Of a stretch of 38,788 nucleotides of DNA, positions 8,293 through 15,854 are shown in pieces. A model generated the notes under the pieces. It had not been told where the DNA came from. It searched no databases and saw nothing but the letters and a program-made list of their open reading frames with translations. Origin of the DNA: Nocardioides sp. J54. Its GTDB lineage: Bacteria > Actinomycetota > Actinomycetes > Propionibacteriales > Nocardioidaceae. Within the stretch, counting starts at the first letter, position 1, and each line of letters opens with the position of its first letter. The stretch is from assembly GCF_000519005.1 (NCBI RefSeq), contig NZ_JAER01000011.1, positions 90,462 to 129,249 of the forward strand, in the 5' to 3' direction. The position numbers were made by a program, and so were the translations under genes.

Positions 8293-8373
8293 GGGAATCG
8301 CCTCTTCAGCGGTGATTCCCTCGCTTCCTGACCGGTGCAACGGTCAGGAAGTGCGAGGAACGGTCAGGAAGTC
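8293..8373. repeat. Palindromic repeat, copy A
   Basis: First of four related elements. It has a hairpin (GGAATCGCC ... GGTGATTCC, slightly imperfect) at 8293-8318. A second, perfect 11-bp hairpin follows: CTTCCTGACCG (8324-8334), loop GTGCAA, CGGTCAGGAAG (8341-8351). The last arm is repeated exactly at 8361-8371, a 20-nt period. It lies directly after the lipoprotein stop. Confidence 0.8.
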
Positions 8374-8413
8374 CGGCGGGTGGTGGGTCGGGTGGGGAGT
8401 CCCACGCGTCACA

Positions 8414-8494
8414 GGAATCACCGCTCCAGTGGTGATTCCCGAACTCGTTGGCTCTTGCATCGGCCACGAAGTCCAGGAAGCGGCCACCAAGTCC
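8414..8494. repeat. Palindromic repeat, copy B
   Basis: Hairpin GGAATCACC ... GGTGATTCC (8414-8439), then a spacer (CGAACTCGTTGGCTCTTGCA), then two 20-nt-spaced units beginning CGGCCAC at 8461 and 8481. The left flank TCCCACGCGTCACA is shared with copy C in slightly altered form, so the unit is longer than the hairpin. Confidence 0.85.
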
Positions 8495-8557
8495 CGGTGG
8501 AGAGCCGGCTGCCGGCTCGCGTCGGCCGGGCACGTCCCATCCGTCCCACGGGTCGCA

Positions 8558-8636
8558 GGAATCACCGCCTCGGAGGTGATTCCCGAGCTTGTTGACCTCT
8601 GCAGCAGCCACCAGGTCCAGGAACCGGCCACGGAGT
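8558..8636. repeat. Palindromic repeat, copy C
   Basis: Hairpin GGAATCACC ... GGTGATTCC (8558-8583), spacer CGAGCTTGTTGACCTCTGCA, then 20-nt-spaced units beginning CAGCCAC (8605) and CGGCCAC (8625). It is the copy closest to B, and the spacer closely matches that of distant copy D. Confidence 0.85.
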
Positions 8637-8668
8637 ACGACGCCCGCCCGCTCGCCCCGGAAAAGCGA

Positions 8669-8701
8669 GACGCCCCCGCCGCAGACTGCGGCGGGGGCGT
8701 C
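8669..8701 (-). terminator. Strong terminator hairpin after sucB
   Basis: A perfect 15-bp stem (GACGCCCCCGCCGCA, 8669-8683; TGCGGCGGGGGCGTC, 8687-8701) with a 3-nt loop. Read from sucB (minus strand) it is followed by TCGCTTTT, a short U-tract, so it best fits a sucB terminator. It lies 13 nt past the sucB stop. Confidence 0.85.
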
Positions 8702-8714
8702 GTCGACCGGTGGG

Positions 8715-10589
8715 TCAGACCTCGAACTGGCCGGACTCCAGGCGGGCCTTCAGGTCCCGCAGGAAGCGGCCGGCGTCCGCGCCGTCGACCACGCGGTGGT
8801 CGTAGGTGAGCGCGAAGTAGACCATGTGGCGCACGGCGATGGTCTCGCCGAGGTCCTCGTCGTCGATCACCACGGGACGCTTGACCACGGCACCGGGGCC
8901 GAGGATGGCGACCTGCGGCTGGTTGATGATCGGGGTGTCCCACAGGGCGCCGAAGCTGCCCAGGTTGGTGATCGTGAAGGTGCCGCCGGACAGCTCGTCG
9001 GGGCCGATCTTGTTGGTGCGGGTCCGCTCGGCGACGTCGGCGATCTTGCGGGCCAGGCCCGAGATCGACAGGTCACCGGCGTCCTTGACGACCGGCGTGA
9101 GCAGGCCCTTCTCGGTGTCGACCGCGAAGGCGACGTTCTCGCGGTCGTTGTAGGTGATCGTGCCCTCGTCGAGGTCGAGGGTCGCGTTCAGGGCCGGGTG
9201 CTGCTTGAGCGTGTCGATCGCGGCCTTGGTGAAGAACGGCAGGTAGGTGAGCTTGACGCCCTCACGCGCCAGGAACTCCTCCTTGATGTTCTCCCGCAGC
9301 CGGGCGATGTTCGTGACGTCGATCTCGACCACCTGGGTGAGCTGGGCGGAGACCTGCAGGGACTCCACCATCCGCTCGGCGATGATCTTGCGCAGGCGGG
9401 TGACCTTCACGGTCTGGCCGCGCAGCGGCGACGGGCTCGAGCTCGCGGCGGGGGCCGGCGCCTTCGAGCCGGACGAGGCCGGGGCGGCGGGGGCCGATCC
9501 GGCCGGGGCGCTCGACTTGGCGGCGGCCGCGGCGTCGAGGACGTCCTGCTTGCGGATCCGGCCACCGACGCCGGAGCCCTTCACGGTCGACAGGTCGACG
9601 CCGTGCTGGGCGGCGAGCTTGCGGACCAGCGGGGTCACGTAGCCGGGGCCCTCCTCGCCGGTCGAGGCGGCAGCGGCCTGTGCGACGGCGGGCGAGGGGC
9701 TGGACGACGGCTCGGCCGATGCGGTCTGGGCGGGGGCGGCCTGGTCGTCGGCCGGGGCCGGGGCGTTGTCGACCGGCTCGGGCTTCTCCTCGGCCGGCTC
9801 CTCGGCGGGCTCGGGCTCCTCCTCGGCCTGCGGCTCCGGGGCGGCCTCCTGCTTCGCCTCCTCGGCCGGGGCCGAGTCGGACGAGCCGGAGTCGGACGAG
9901 CCGGACGACGCGGGGGAGCCGGAGCCGATGATGGCGAGCTCGGCACCGACCTCGACGGTCTCGTCCTCCTCGGCCTTGATCTCGAGCAGCGTGCCGGCGA
10001 CCGGCGACGGGATCTCGGTGTCGACCTTGTCGGTGCTCACCTCGAGCAGCGGCTCGTCCATGGCGACCTCGTCACCGACCTGCTTGAGCCAGCGGGTGAC
10101 CGTGCCCTCGGTGACCGACTCGCCCAGCGCGGGCAGCGTGACCGGCGTACCGGAACCGCCACCCGAGCCACCCGAGCCGCCCGAGCCACCCGAGCCACCC
10201 GAGCCACCAGAGTCACCGGACGCCGCCGGCTGCTCGGGCTCGGCCTGGGCCGGCTCCTCCTGGGCGGGCTCCTCCTGGGCGGGCTCCTCAGCAGGCTCCT
10301 CCGCCGCCTCCTCCGCAGGGGCCTCGTCGGACGAGCCGCCGGAGCCCTCGTCGGCGTCGCCGACGACCGCGAGCACGGCGCCGATCTCGACCGTGTCGTC
10401 CTCGTTCGCGCGGATCTCGATCAGCGTGCCGGCAACGGGGGACGGGATCTCCGTGTCCACCTTGTCGGTGCTGACCTCGAGCAGTGGCTCGTCGACAGCG
10501 ATCTGGTCGCCGACTTGCTTGAGCCAGCGGGTGACGGTGCCTTCGGTGACGGACTCACCGAGCGCGGGGAGAGTGACTTCGGTCGCCAT
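8715..10589 (-). CDS. sucB: Dihydrolipoamide succinyltransferase, 2-oxoglutarate dehydrogenase E2
   Basis: The E2 core of the 2-oxoglutarate (in actinobacteria possibly shared pyruvate/2-oxoglutarate) dehydrogenase complex. It carries acyl groups on lipoyl arms. About 624 residues: lipoyl domain 1 (1-77, lipoyl lysine K43), lipoyl domain 2 (149-224, K188), both with [13 protein letters not shown]; a peripheral-subunit binding domain (about 316-352); and a catalytic domain with HRVVDG (H598, D602) near the C-terminus. The linkers are extreme: EEPAQ repeats, then a run of GGS units, then Ala/Pro/Glu. The ATG at 10589 has AAGGA 8 nt upstream; an ATG at 10598 is less likely. It is a substrate of LipB/LipA encoded nearby. 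Called dlaT in mycobacteria. Confidence 0.96.
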   Translation of the reverse strand: MATEVTLPALGESVTEGTVTRWLKQVGDQIAVDEPLLEVSTDKVDTEIPSPVAGTLIEIRANEDDTVEIGAVLAVVGDADEGSGGSSDEAPAEEAAEEPAEEPAQEEPAQEEPAQAEPEQPAASGDSGGSGGSGGSGGSGGSGGGSGTPVTLPALGESVTEGTVTRWLKQVGDEVAMDEPLLEVSTDKVDTEIPSPVAGTLLEIKAEEDETVEVGAELAIIGSGSPASSGSSDSGSSDSAPAEEAKQEAAPEPQAEEEPEPAEEPAEEKPEPVDNAPAPADDQAAPAQTASAEPSSSPSPAVAQAAAASTGEEGPGYVTPLVRKLAAQHGVDLSTVKGSGVGGRIRKQDVLDAAAAAKSSAPAGSAPAAPASSGSKAPAPAASSSPSPLRGQTVKVTRLRKIIAERMVESLQVSAQLTQVVEIDVTNIARLRENIKEEFLAREGVKLTYLPFFTKAAIDTLKQHPALNATLDLDEGTITYNDRENVAFAVDTEKGLLTPVVKDAGDLSISGLARKIADVAERTRTNKIGPDELSGGTFTITNLGSFGALWDTPIINQPQVAILGPGAVVKRPVVIDDEDLGETIAVRHMVYFALTYDHRVVDGADAGRFLRDLKARLESGQFEV

Positions 10590-10647
10590 GGGAGCCATCC
10601 TTGCACTTCGGTGGAGGCAACTCGCAACGGGTCACCCGTGGTTCGGG

Positions 10648-10653
10648 CAAACT
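10648..10653 (+). promoter_or_regulatory. Candidate -10 for the gene at 10660
   Basis: CAAACT, 6 nt before the ATG at 10660. No ribosome binding site is visible. Weak but consistent with the spacing at other genes. Confidence 0.35.
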
Positions 10654-10659
10654 AGTCGC

Positions 10660-11046
10660 ATGGGTTTGTTCGACCGCTTCCGGCGCCGATCCGGGGTACG
10701 CATGAGTAACCCCGCGCCGGACGCGGCGCGCACGGGATCGACCCGGGTGCGTGCCTCCGACCGCACCGACGAGGACCACCTGCGCACGTGGGTGCAGGAG
10801 CGACGCGGCGTCGAGGGCTTCGTGGAGCCGCGTACGGCGGTCAGCGAGGTCACCCTGCTGCTCGTCGCCCACGACGGGGAGTGGACCCGCCGGCGGGTGC
10901 CGTCGGTGAAGTGGGCCCACGACTTCTGCAACCGCCACCAGGTGCCGTCGTACGACGCCGCGGTGGTCGGCGTGCCGCAGCGGATGCGCGACTACAACTC
11001 CCGGGTGCGCAAGGCGCAGAAGGAGCAGCTCCGCCGCGACCTCTGA
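10660..11046 (+). CDS. Small conserved actinobacterial protein, unknown function
   Basis: A 128-residue soluble protein with no signal peptide or membrane helix. It has a basic N-terminus (MGLFDRFRRR), a middle region (residues about 60-110) with alternating hydrophobic strands and WAHDFCNRHQVPSYDAAVVG, and a basic C-terminal tail (RVRKAQKEQLRRDL). I recognise it only as a small hypothetical found beside sucB or pepA in related actinobacteria. The ATG at 10660 has a CAAACT hexamer 6 nt upstream; an internal ATG at 10702 is the alternative. It is divergent from sucB and convergent with pepA. The Arg-rich ends could bind nucleic acid, but that is speculation. Confidence 0.75.
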   Translation: MGLFDRFRRRSGVRMSNPAPDAARTGSTRVRASDRTDEDHLRTWVQERRGVEGFVEPRTAVSEVTLLLVAHDGEWTRRRVPSVKWAHDFCNRHQVPSYDAAVVGVPQRMRDYNSRVRKAQKEQLRRDL

Positions 11047-11079
11047 GCCTGCCGCGCCGGGCGGACCGGTCGAGGCTCA
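11044..11079. terminator. Possible bidirectional terminator
   Basis: Arms TGAGCCT (11044-11050) and AGGCTCA (11073-11079) flank a 22-nt GC-rich loop and overlap the stop codons of both convergent genes. The stem is short and the loop large, so this is tentative. Confidence 0.35.
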
Positions 11080-12591
11080 GGCCTCGGCGCGCGCCCGCAG
11101 CAGCTCGACGAGCGTCGCCACGCCGTAGCCGGTCGCGCCGGGGACGAGGTGGCCGTTCGCGCCGCCCTTGTTGAAGGTCGGTCCGGCGATGTCGAGGTGC
11201 GCCCAGGGCAGCCCGCCGGTGAACTCGCGCAGGAAGGCCGCGGCGAAGATGCCACCACCCCAGCGGATGCCGTCGTACTGCGCCAGGTCGGCGACCGTGC
11301 TGCTGCGGATGCGGGAGTCGAAGAAGTCCGGGATCGGCATCGGCCAGGCGTCCTCGCCCGCGGCGCGGCCCGCGGACAGCACCTCCTCGACCACGGCGTC
11401 GTCGCCGAGCACCCCGGCCATCCGGTCGCCCAGCGCGAGCACCATGTGGCCGGTGAGCGTGGCGATGTCGACCACCACGTCGGGGCCGGCCTCCACCGCG
11501 CGGCCGAGGGCGTCGGCCAGCACCAGCCGGCCCTCGGCGTCGGTGTTGGAGACCTCGACGGTGGTGCCGTCGTAGGTGGTCAGCACGTCGCCGGGACGCA
11601 TCGCGGCCTCGCCGATCATGTTCTCGGCGAGTGCGGCGTAGGCGGAGACCCGCACCGGGAGGCCGAGCCGGGCGGCGGCGAGGGTGGCCTGCACGACGGC
11701 GGCGGCGCCGGCCATGTCCTCCTTCATCGTGCCCATGCTGGCGGCCGGCTTGATCCACAGGCCGCCGGAGTCGAAGGTGATGCCCTTGCCGACGAGCGCG
11801 ACGTGGGCGACCGCGTCCTTGGGGCGGTACTCCAGCTCCACCAGCCGCGGGGGCTCGGCCGAACCCGAGCCGACGGCGAGGATGCCGCCGCAGCCGAGCT
11901 CGGCCAGACGCTTTTCGTCGAGGACGGTCGCCTTCACCCTGCCGCCGGCGGGCAGGCCCTTGTTGGCCGCCTTCACCGCGGCGGCGATCGCGTCTGCGAA
12001 CTTCGGCGGGGTCAGGTCGGCGGGCGGCGTGTTGACCCAGTCGCGGGTGGCGACGACGGCGTCGACGACCACCTGCGCCGGCTCGAGTGCCGAGGCGACC
12101 TCGGAGCGCCGGGCGACGGGGGACAGCACCACGACCTCGGCGGGGTCCGTCGGCGTGCCCGGCTTGGACTTGTACGACGTGAACGAGTAGCCGCCGAGCC
12201 GGTAGCCCTCGACCACGGCGCGCACCAGCTCGGGCGTGTCCGCCGGCAGGGCCAGCGCGACCGAGGCGGCGTTGGTGATCGCCCGGGCGGCGTTGCCCGC
12301 CGCTCGTCGTACCGCGGCGGCGTCGACCGTGTCGTCGGGCCCGACCGGGTCGCCCAGCCCGACCAGCACCAGCAGCGGTGAGGAGATGGTCCCGTGCGTC
12401 GGCACCTTGGCGACGTCGCCGGGCCGGCCCTTGACCCCGAGCGTGGCGAGCAGGCCGCTCAGCTTGCGGCCGTACGCCGCTGCCACGTCCTCGGCGCCCG
12501 CGGCCAGGCCGCCGTCGGGGAGCACCCCGACCACGACGGCCTCCGCCCTGGTCTTGGCGGGGCTGGCCGAGCGGAGCGCGAAGGTCGTCAC
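11077..12591 (-). CDS. pepA: Leucyl aminopeptidase (M17 family)
   Basis: A cytosolic dizinc aminopeptidase that removes N-terminal residues, 504 residues and full length. The metal and catalytic residues are present: K269 and D274 (GKGITFDSGG), catalytic K281, D292, D351 and E353 in NTDAEGRL, and R355. The N-terminal domain (1-160) is Ala/Val-rich, as in actinobacterial members. The start is a GTG at 12591, 6 nt after TATCCT on the minus strand, so the mRNA is probably leaderless. It is divergent from gcvT with only 42 bp between start codons. In M. tuberculosis the homologue (pepB, Rv2213) is also near gcvT and dlaT, from memory. Confidence 0.97.
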   Translation of the reverse strand: MTTFALRSASPAKTRAEAVVVGVLPDGGLAAGAEDVAAAYGRKLSGLLATLGVKGRPGDVAKVPTHGTISSPLLVLVGLGDPVGPDDTVDAAAVRRAAGNAARAITNAASVALALPADTPELVRAVVEGYRLGGYSFTSYKSKPGTPTDPAEVVVLSPVARRSEVASALEPAQVVVDAVVATRDWVNTPPADLTPPKFADAIAAAVKAANKGLPAGGRVKATVLDEKRLAELGCGGILAVGSGSAEPPRLVELEYRPKDAVAHVALVGKGITFDSGGLWIKPAASMGTMKEDMAGAAAVVQATLAAARLGLPVRVSAYAALAENMIGEAAMRPGDVLTTYDGTTVEVSNTDAEGRLVLADALGRAVEAGPDVVVDIATLTGHMVLALGDRMAGVLGDDAVVEEVLSAGRAAGEDAWPMPIPDFFDSRIRSSTVADLAQYDGIRWGGGIFAAAFLREFTGGLPWAHLDIAGPTFNKGGANGHLVPGATGYGVATLVELLRARAEA

Positions 12592-12597
12592 CGGCGC

Positions 12598-12603
12598 AGG
12601 ATA
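12598..12603 (-). promoter_or_regulatory. Candidate -10 for leaderless pepA
   Basis: TATCCT on the minus strand, 6 nt before the pepA GTG. It faces away from the gcvT -10 (12621-12626), with 17 bp between the two hexamers. Confidence 0.6.
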
Positions 12604-12620
12604 TCGACCGGGTCATGCAA

Positions 12621-12626
12621 TAGATT
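12621..12626 (+). promoter_or_regulatory. Candidate -10 for leaderless gcvT
   Basis: TAGATT, 7 nt before the gcvT ATG at 12634. Any -35 for this promoter would lie at or inside the 5' end of pepA. Confidence 0.6.
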
Positions 12627-12633
12627 CCGACGC

Positions 12634-13767
12634 ATGGCCGACGCGACCCCCTTGCAGTCCCCGCTCCACGACCGTCACGAGGCGCTGGGCGCGAAGTTCT
12701 CGGAGTTCGGCGGCTGGCTGATGCCGCTGGAGTACCCCACCGGCGTGGTCAAGGAGCACACCGCGGTGCGCTCCGGCGTCGGCATCTTCGACGTCAGCCA
12801 CCTCGGCAAGCTCGTGGTGCGCGGCCCGGGCGCCGTGGAGTTCCTCAACTCGACGCTGTCCAACGACCTGCACCGGATCGGACCCGGCCGGGCGCAGTAC
12901 AGCCTCGTCCTCGACGACGAGACCGGCGGGATCGTCGACGACGTCTTCACCTACTACCGCGACGACGAGCACGTCCTGGTCGTCCCGAACGCCTCCAACA
13001 ACGAGGAGGTACGACGCCGCCTGGTCGCCGCCGCGCCGGAAGGTGTCGAGGTCGTCGACCACCACCGCGACTACGTCGTGCTCGCGATCCAGGGCACGAA
13101 GGCCGACGAGGTCGTCGCCGCCGTCGGGCTGCCGGTCGGGCACGACTACCTCACCTTCGTCGAGGCGCCGTGGGAGGCCGGGGACGGTGACGCCGACCCC
13201 GACGCGCGGGTGATCGTCTGCCGCACCGGCTACACCGGCGAGCGCGGCTACGAGCTGATCGCGCCCTCCTCGTTCGCCCCGGCGCTCTGGGACGCCCTGA
13301 TGGCCGCGGGGGAGCCGCACGGCCTGGTGCCCGCCGGCCTCGGCGCCCGGGACACGCTGCGCACCGAGATGGGCTACCCGCTGCACGGACAGGACATCTC
13401 GCCCGACATCACGCCCAACGAGGCGCGCCTGGGTTGGGCCGTGGGCTGGAAGAAGGAGGCCTTCTGGGGCCGCGACAAGGTCCTCGCCGAGCGCGAGTCC
13501 GGCCCGCGGCGCCGCCTGGTCGGCCTGGTCTCCACCGGTCGTGCCATCCCGCGCCCGCACATGAGCGTCCGGCTGCTGCGCGACGTGCCGCTCGGTGAGG
13601 TCACCTCGGGCACCTTCTCGCCCACGCTGCGCAAGGGCATCGCGCTCGCCCTCGTGGCGACGGCGGTCGACGACGGCGCCGAGGTGATGGTCGACGTCCG
13701 CGGCCGGCCCGAGGTCTTCCAGGTCACCAAGCCCCCGTTCGTCCAGCCGTCCGTCCGGCAGGATTGA
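12634..13767 (+). CDS. gcvT: Glycine cleavage system aminomethyltransferase (T protein)
   Basis: GcvT takes the aminomethyl group from lipoylated GcvH, releases ammonia and forms methylene-tetrahydrofolate. 377 residues, typical of the family. Recognisable segments are FDVSHLGKLVVRG, the folate-site region NDLHRIGPGRAQYS with GGIVDDVFTY, RTGYTGERGYEL, and the C-terminal barrel with GEVTSGTFSPTL. The ATG at 12634 lies 7 nt after TAGATT and has no ribosome binding site, so it is probably leaderless. It begins a three-gene run with the 85-residue protein (3-nt gap) and the PhzF-family gene. Its product feeds the folate pool used by thyA further along. Confidence 0.97.
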   Translation: MADATPLQSPLHDRHEALGAKFSEFGGWLMPLEYPTGVVKEHTAVRSGVGIFDVSHLGKLVVRGPGAVEFLNSTLSNDLHRIGPGRAQYSLVLDDETGGIVDDVFTYYRDDEHVLVVPNASNNEEVRRRLVAAAPEGVEVVDHHRDYVVLAIQGTKADEVVAAVGLPVGHDYLTFVEAPWEAGDGDADPDARVIVCRTGYTGERGYELIAPSSFAPALWDALMAAGEPHGLVPAGLGARDTLRTEMGYPLHGQDISPDITPNEARLGWAVGWKKEAFWGRDKVLAERESGPRRRLVGLVSTGRAIPRPHMSVRLLRDVPLGEVTSGTFSPTLRKGIALALVATAVDDGAEVMVDVRGRPEVFQVTKPPFVQPSVRQD

Positions 13768-13770
13768 GCA

Positions 13771-14028
13771 ATGAACCTTCCCGACCAGCCCGGTGTGTCC
13801 CCGTTCCGCCCGCCTGCCGAGCAGCCGTGGCGCTGGCGCCTCGAGGACGCCTCCGGCGCCGAGGTGTCCGTCACCGGCGACCTCGCCGCCCAGACCTTCC
13901 CCAGCCAGGGCGACGCGGAGTCGTGGATCGGCGAGACCTGGCCCGAGCTGGCGGACGCCGGCGTCGCCCAGGTGACCCTCTTCGAGGCCGACCGCGAGGT
14001 CTACGGCCCGATGTCGCTCTCGGCGTGA
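13771..14028 (+). CDS. Small conserved protein, unknown function
   Basis: An 85-residue acidic protein (MNLPDQPGVSPFRPP at the start). The core reads WRWRLEDASGAEV, then QGDAESWIGETWPELADAGVAQVTLFEADREVYGPMSL, here cited only by its SWIGETWPEL centre; it looks like a compact alpha/beta fold. Such small proteins accompany gcvT or the branched-chain aminotransferase gene in other actinobacteria, as I recall, but no function is known to me. The ATG is 3 nt after the gcvT stop, with AGGA about 8 nt upstream inside gcvT, so expression is coupled to gcvT. Confidence 0.82.
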   Translation: MNLPDQPGVSPFRPPAEQPWRWRLEDASGAEVSVTGDLAAQTFPSQGDAESWIGETWPELADAGVAQVTLFEADREVYGPMSLSA

Positions 14029-14049
14029 GCTGATGGGCGTGAGCTGATG
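14022..14049 (+). repeat. Perfect 14-bp tandem duplication at a gene junction
   Basis: GGCGTGAGCTGATG occurs twice back to back (14022-14035, 14036-14049). It spans the stop of the 85-residue gene (in copy 1) and the start of the PhzF gene (in copy 2). Confidence 0.95.
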
Positions 14050-14892
14050 GGCAGCGACGCAGGAGCCAGGCCGTTCCGGCAGGTCGACGTCTTCACCGCC
14101 GAGCCGATGCTCGGCAACCCGGTCGCCGTGGTGCACGACGCGCAGGGGCTCACCGACGAGCAGATGGCGGCGTTCGCGCGCTGGACCAACCTCTCGGAGA
14201 CGACCTTCCTGCTGCCGCCGACGGACCCGTCGGCCGACTACCGCCTGCGGATCTTCACCCCGAGCGAGGAGCTGCCTTTCGCCGGCCACCCGACCCTCGG
14301 CTCCGCCCACGCGTGGCGCGAGGCCGGTGGCGTTCCCTCGGGGGAGCACGTCGTCCAGGAGTGCGGCGTCGGGCTGGTGCGACTGCGCACCGAGGGCGGA
14401 CGCCTCGCCTTCGCTGCCCCGGACCTGCTGCGCTCCGGGCCGGTCGAGGAGGAGCGGGTCGTCGCAGCCGCCGCCGCGCTGGGCCTGGACCGCTCCGACG
14501 TCCTCGACGTCGCGTGGTGCGACAACGGGCCGGGCTGGATCGGGATGCGGCTGGCCTCCGCCGAGGCCGTGCTCGCGCTGCGCCCCGACTTCGTCGCGCT
14601 GCGCGAGCGCATCGGCGTCGTCGGTCCCTACGACGACGGCGGCCCGGCCGCTGTCGAGGTGCGCGCCTTCCTGCCCCACGACACCGGGATCACCGAGGAC
14701 CCGGTCACCGGCTCGCTCAACGCGGCGCTGGCGCAGTGGCTGGCCGGCGAGGCCCTCCCGTCGTCGTACGTCGCGTCCCAGGGGACCGTCCTGGGGCGTC
14801 GCGGCCGCGTGCACGTCGAGACCGCGGACGACGGCACCATCTGGGTCGGCGGCGACACCCTCACCACGATCAGCGGCTCCGTGCGTCTCTGA
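14047..14892 (+). CDS. PhzF family isomerase
   Basis: A 281-residue member of the PhzF/diaminopimelate-epimerase-like fold. Diagnostic segments are FRQVDVFTAEPMLGNPVAVV at the N-terminus, NLSETTFLL with the family's general acid/base glutamate (about residue 56), FTPSEELPFAGHPTLGSAH, and the C-terminal EDPVTGSLNAAL. Family members catalyse proton shifts on small amino-acid-like molecules; the true substrate here is unknown, and there are no other phenazine genes nearby. The ATG at 14047 lies in the second copy of a 14-bp tandem duplication; the first copy's ATG leads to an immediate stop. It is the last gene of the gcvT run, followed by a terminator hairpin. Confidence 0.93.
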   Translation: MGSDAGARPFRQVDVFTAEPMLGNPVAVVHDAQGLTDEQMAAFARWTNLSETTFLLPPTDPSADYRLRIFTPSEELPFAGHPTLGSAHAWREAGGVPSGEHVVQECGVGLVRLRTEGGRLAFAAPDLLRSGPVEEERVVAAAAALGLDRSDVLDVAWCDNGPGWIGMRLASAEAVLALRPDFVALRERIGVVGPYDDGGPAAVEVRAFLPHDTGITEDPVTGSLNAALAQWLAGEALPSSYVASQGTVLGRRGRVHVETADDGTIWVGGDTLTTISGSVRL

Positions 14893-14933
14893 GGACGCAC
14901 CGCGCGCCCGGGCCGGGGCGATGACACGGGAAG

Positions 14934-14960
14934 AGCCCGCACCCGGGGTGGGTGCGGGCT
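14934..14960. terminator. Bidirectional terminator between convergent genes
   Basis: A perfect 11-bp stem, AGCCCGCACCC (14934-14944) with GGGTGCGGGCT (14950-14960), loop GGGGT. It lies between the PhzF stop (14892) and the end of the secreted-protein gene (14992). Confidence 0.85.
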
Positions 14961-14991
14961 CCTCCGCTGTGGTCCGGCGTGACCGGTGGGG

Positions 14992-15585
14992 TCAGGCGAC
15001 GCCCGTGACCTGGCAGAACTGGTGAGCGAGGTCCACCGGCTGGTTGCCGTGGTTCCAGCAGCCGGTCCGCTCCGTGGTGGTCTCCGACGACTCGTCGTGC
15101 GTCACGGTGACGTCCCAGTGGCCGGCCGCCACGATCGTGAAGCCGGGGGTGCCGGGCTGGGTGCCACCGTTCTGGTAGGCCTCGACGCAGTTCGGGTTGC
15201 CCGTCCCGGGCGTCTCCGGGTTCCACGCGTCGTGGGGGAGGTTCTGGCCGCCGGGGTTCTGGCAGAAGGTGCCGTCCTCGACCCACACCTCGGTGACGGT
15301 GGTCGTGTAGACGGTCGTGGTGGTGTCGGTGAGCTCGACGGTCCACTTCCGGGTCGGGTGGAGCCCGTCGACGTCCCGGGTCGCGGTGGTGACCACCGTG
15401 CAGGTCGTCACGCCGTCGCCGAGGTCGGCGAAGCTGCCGCCGGCCTCGGCGCAGCTCGCGGTGCTGTCCGACGGGGACGCGCCGTGGTCGGCGAAGGCGG
15501 GGGCGGCGGTCATGCTGAGGGCGGCGCCGGCGAGGGCGAGCGCTCCTGCACCTGCGGTGACTCGGGAACGGATGGAGGGAGCCAT
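14992..15585 (-). CDS. Secreted six-cysteine, Thr-rich protein, unknown function
   Basis: A 197-residue protein with a signal peptide (about 1-32, ending APAFA before DHGAS). The ATG at 15585 has GAAGGA 6 nt upstream; longer in-frame starts cross the poly-G tract and low-complexity sequence and are rejected. The mature part (about 165 residues) is rich in Thr/Val strands and has six cysteines, enough for three disulfides, plus a Pro/Gly/Asn-rich centre (NPGGQNLPHDAWNPETPG). No membrane anchor or sorting signal is seen, so it is probably released or wall-associated. I recognise no family. Upstream, 16 consecutive G residues lie 56-71 nt before the start codon, where a promoter spacer would be. 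Confidence 0.8.
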   Translation of the reverse strand: MAPSIRSRVTAGAGALALAGAALSMTAAPAFADHGASPSDSTASCAEAGGSFADLGDGVTTCTVVTTATRDVDGLHPTRKWTVELTDTTTTVYTTTVTEVWVEDGTFCQNPGGQNLPHDAWNPETPGTGNPNCVEAYQNGGTQPGTPGFTIVAAGHWDVTVTHDESSETTTERTGCWNHGNQPVDLAHQFCQVTGVA

Positions 15586-15640
15586 GGATGTCCTTCTCGT
15601 TGCGTCGGGGGCTGTGGGCCGGCAGATCGTGGCACGCGAG

Positions 15641-15656
15641 CCCCCCCCCCCCCCCC
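15641..15656. repeat. Homopolymer tract, 16 C (16 G on the gene's strand)
   Basis: A pure run of 16 C in the region upstream of the secreted-protein gene. On that gene's strand the order is GTGACC (15662-15657), then G16, then 9 nt, then CACGAT (15631-15626), then a leader with GAAGGA. It may be a length-variable promoter spacer or a sequencing or assembly artefact. The rest of 15586-15854 holds no gene; it also contains the thyA -10. Confidence 0.9.
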
Positions 15657-15842
15657 GGTCACGCGCGGTTTTCGTCCTCGGATCCGATGGGTGGCCGGTG
15701 CCTCCCGCGGGGGCGGTAGCGGACGTCACAGGGCCTGCGGGGCGGCCGACGACGGCGCGCCCCGGGGCGGCGGCGCCGCTGTCGTCGCGCACCCTCGTCA
15801 CGGTCCGCGGGACGGGTGTCCCCGGGGCGCACGGAGGCCGAC

Positions 15843-15848
15843 TAGCCT
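15843..15848 (+). promoter_or_regulatory. Candidate -10 for leaderless thyA
   Basis: TAGCCT, 6 nt before the thyA GTG at 15855, with no ribosome binding site between. Confidence 0.6.
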
Positions 15849-15854
15849 GAGCCC

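Noticed and set aside
8306..8611. A 101-codon minus-strand frame through repeats B and C
   Set aside because: The sequence is accounted for by the DNA repeats; there is no ribosome binding site or family match. Kept only as a low-interest observation.
8293..8636. The three repeats considered as a CRISPR array
   Set aside because: Repeats are imperfect, spacing is unequal (121 and 144 nt), flanks are partly shared, and no cas genes are present.
14047..14892. PhzF gene as evidence for phenazine synthesis
   Set aside because: No other phz genes are nearby, and the family is broad with many unrelated roles.
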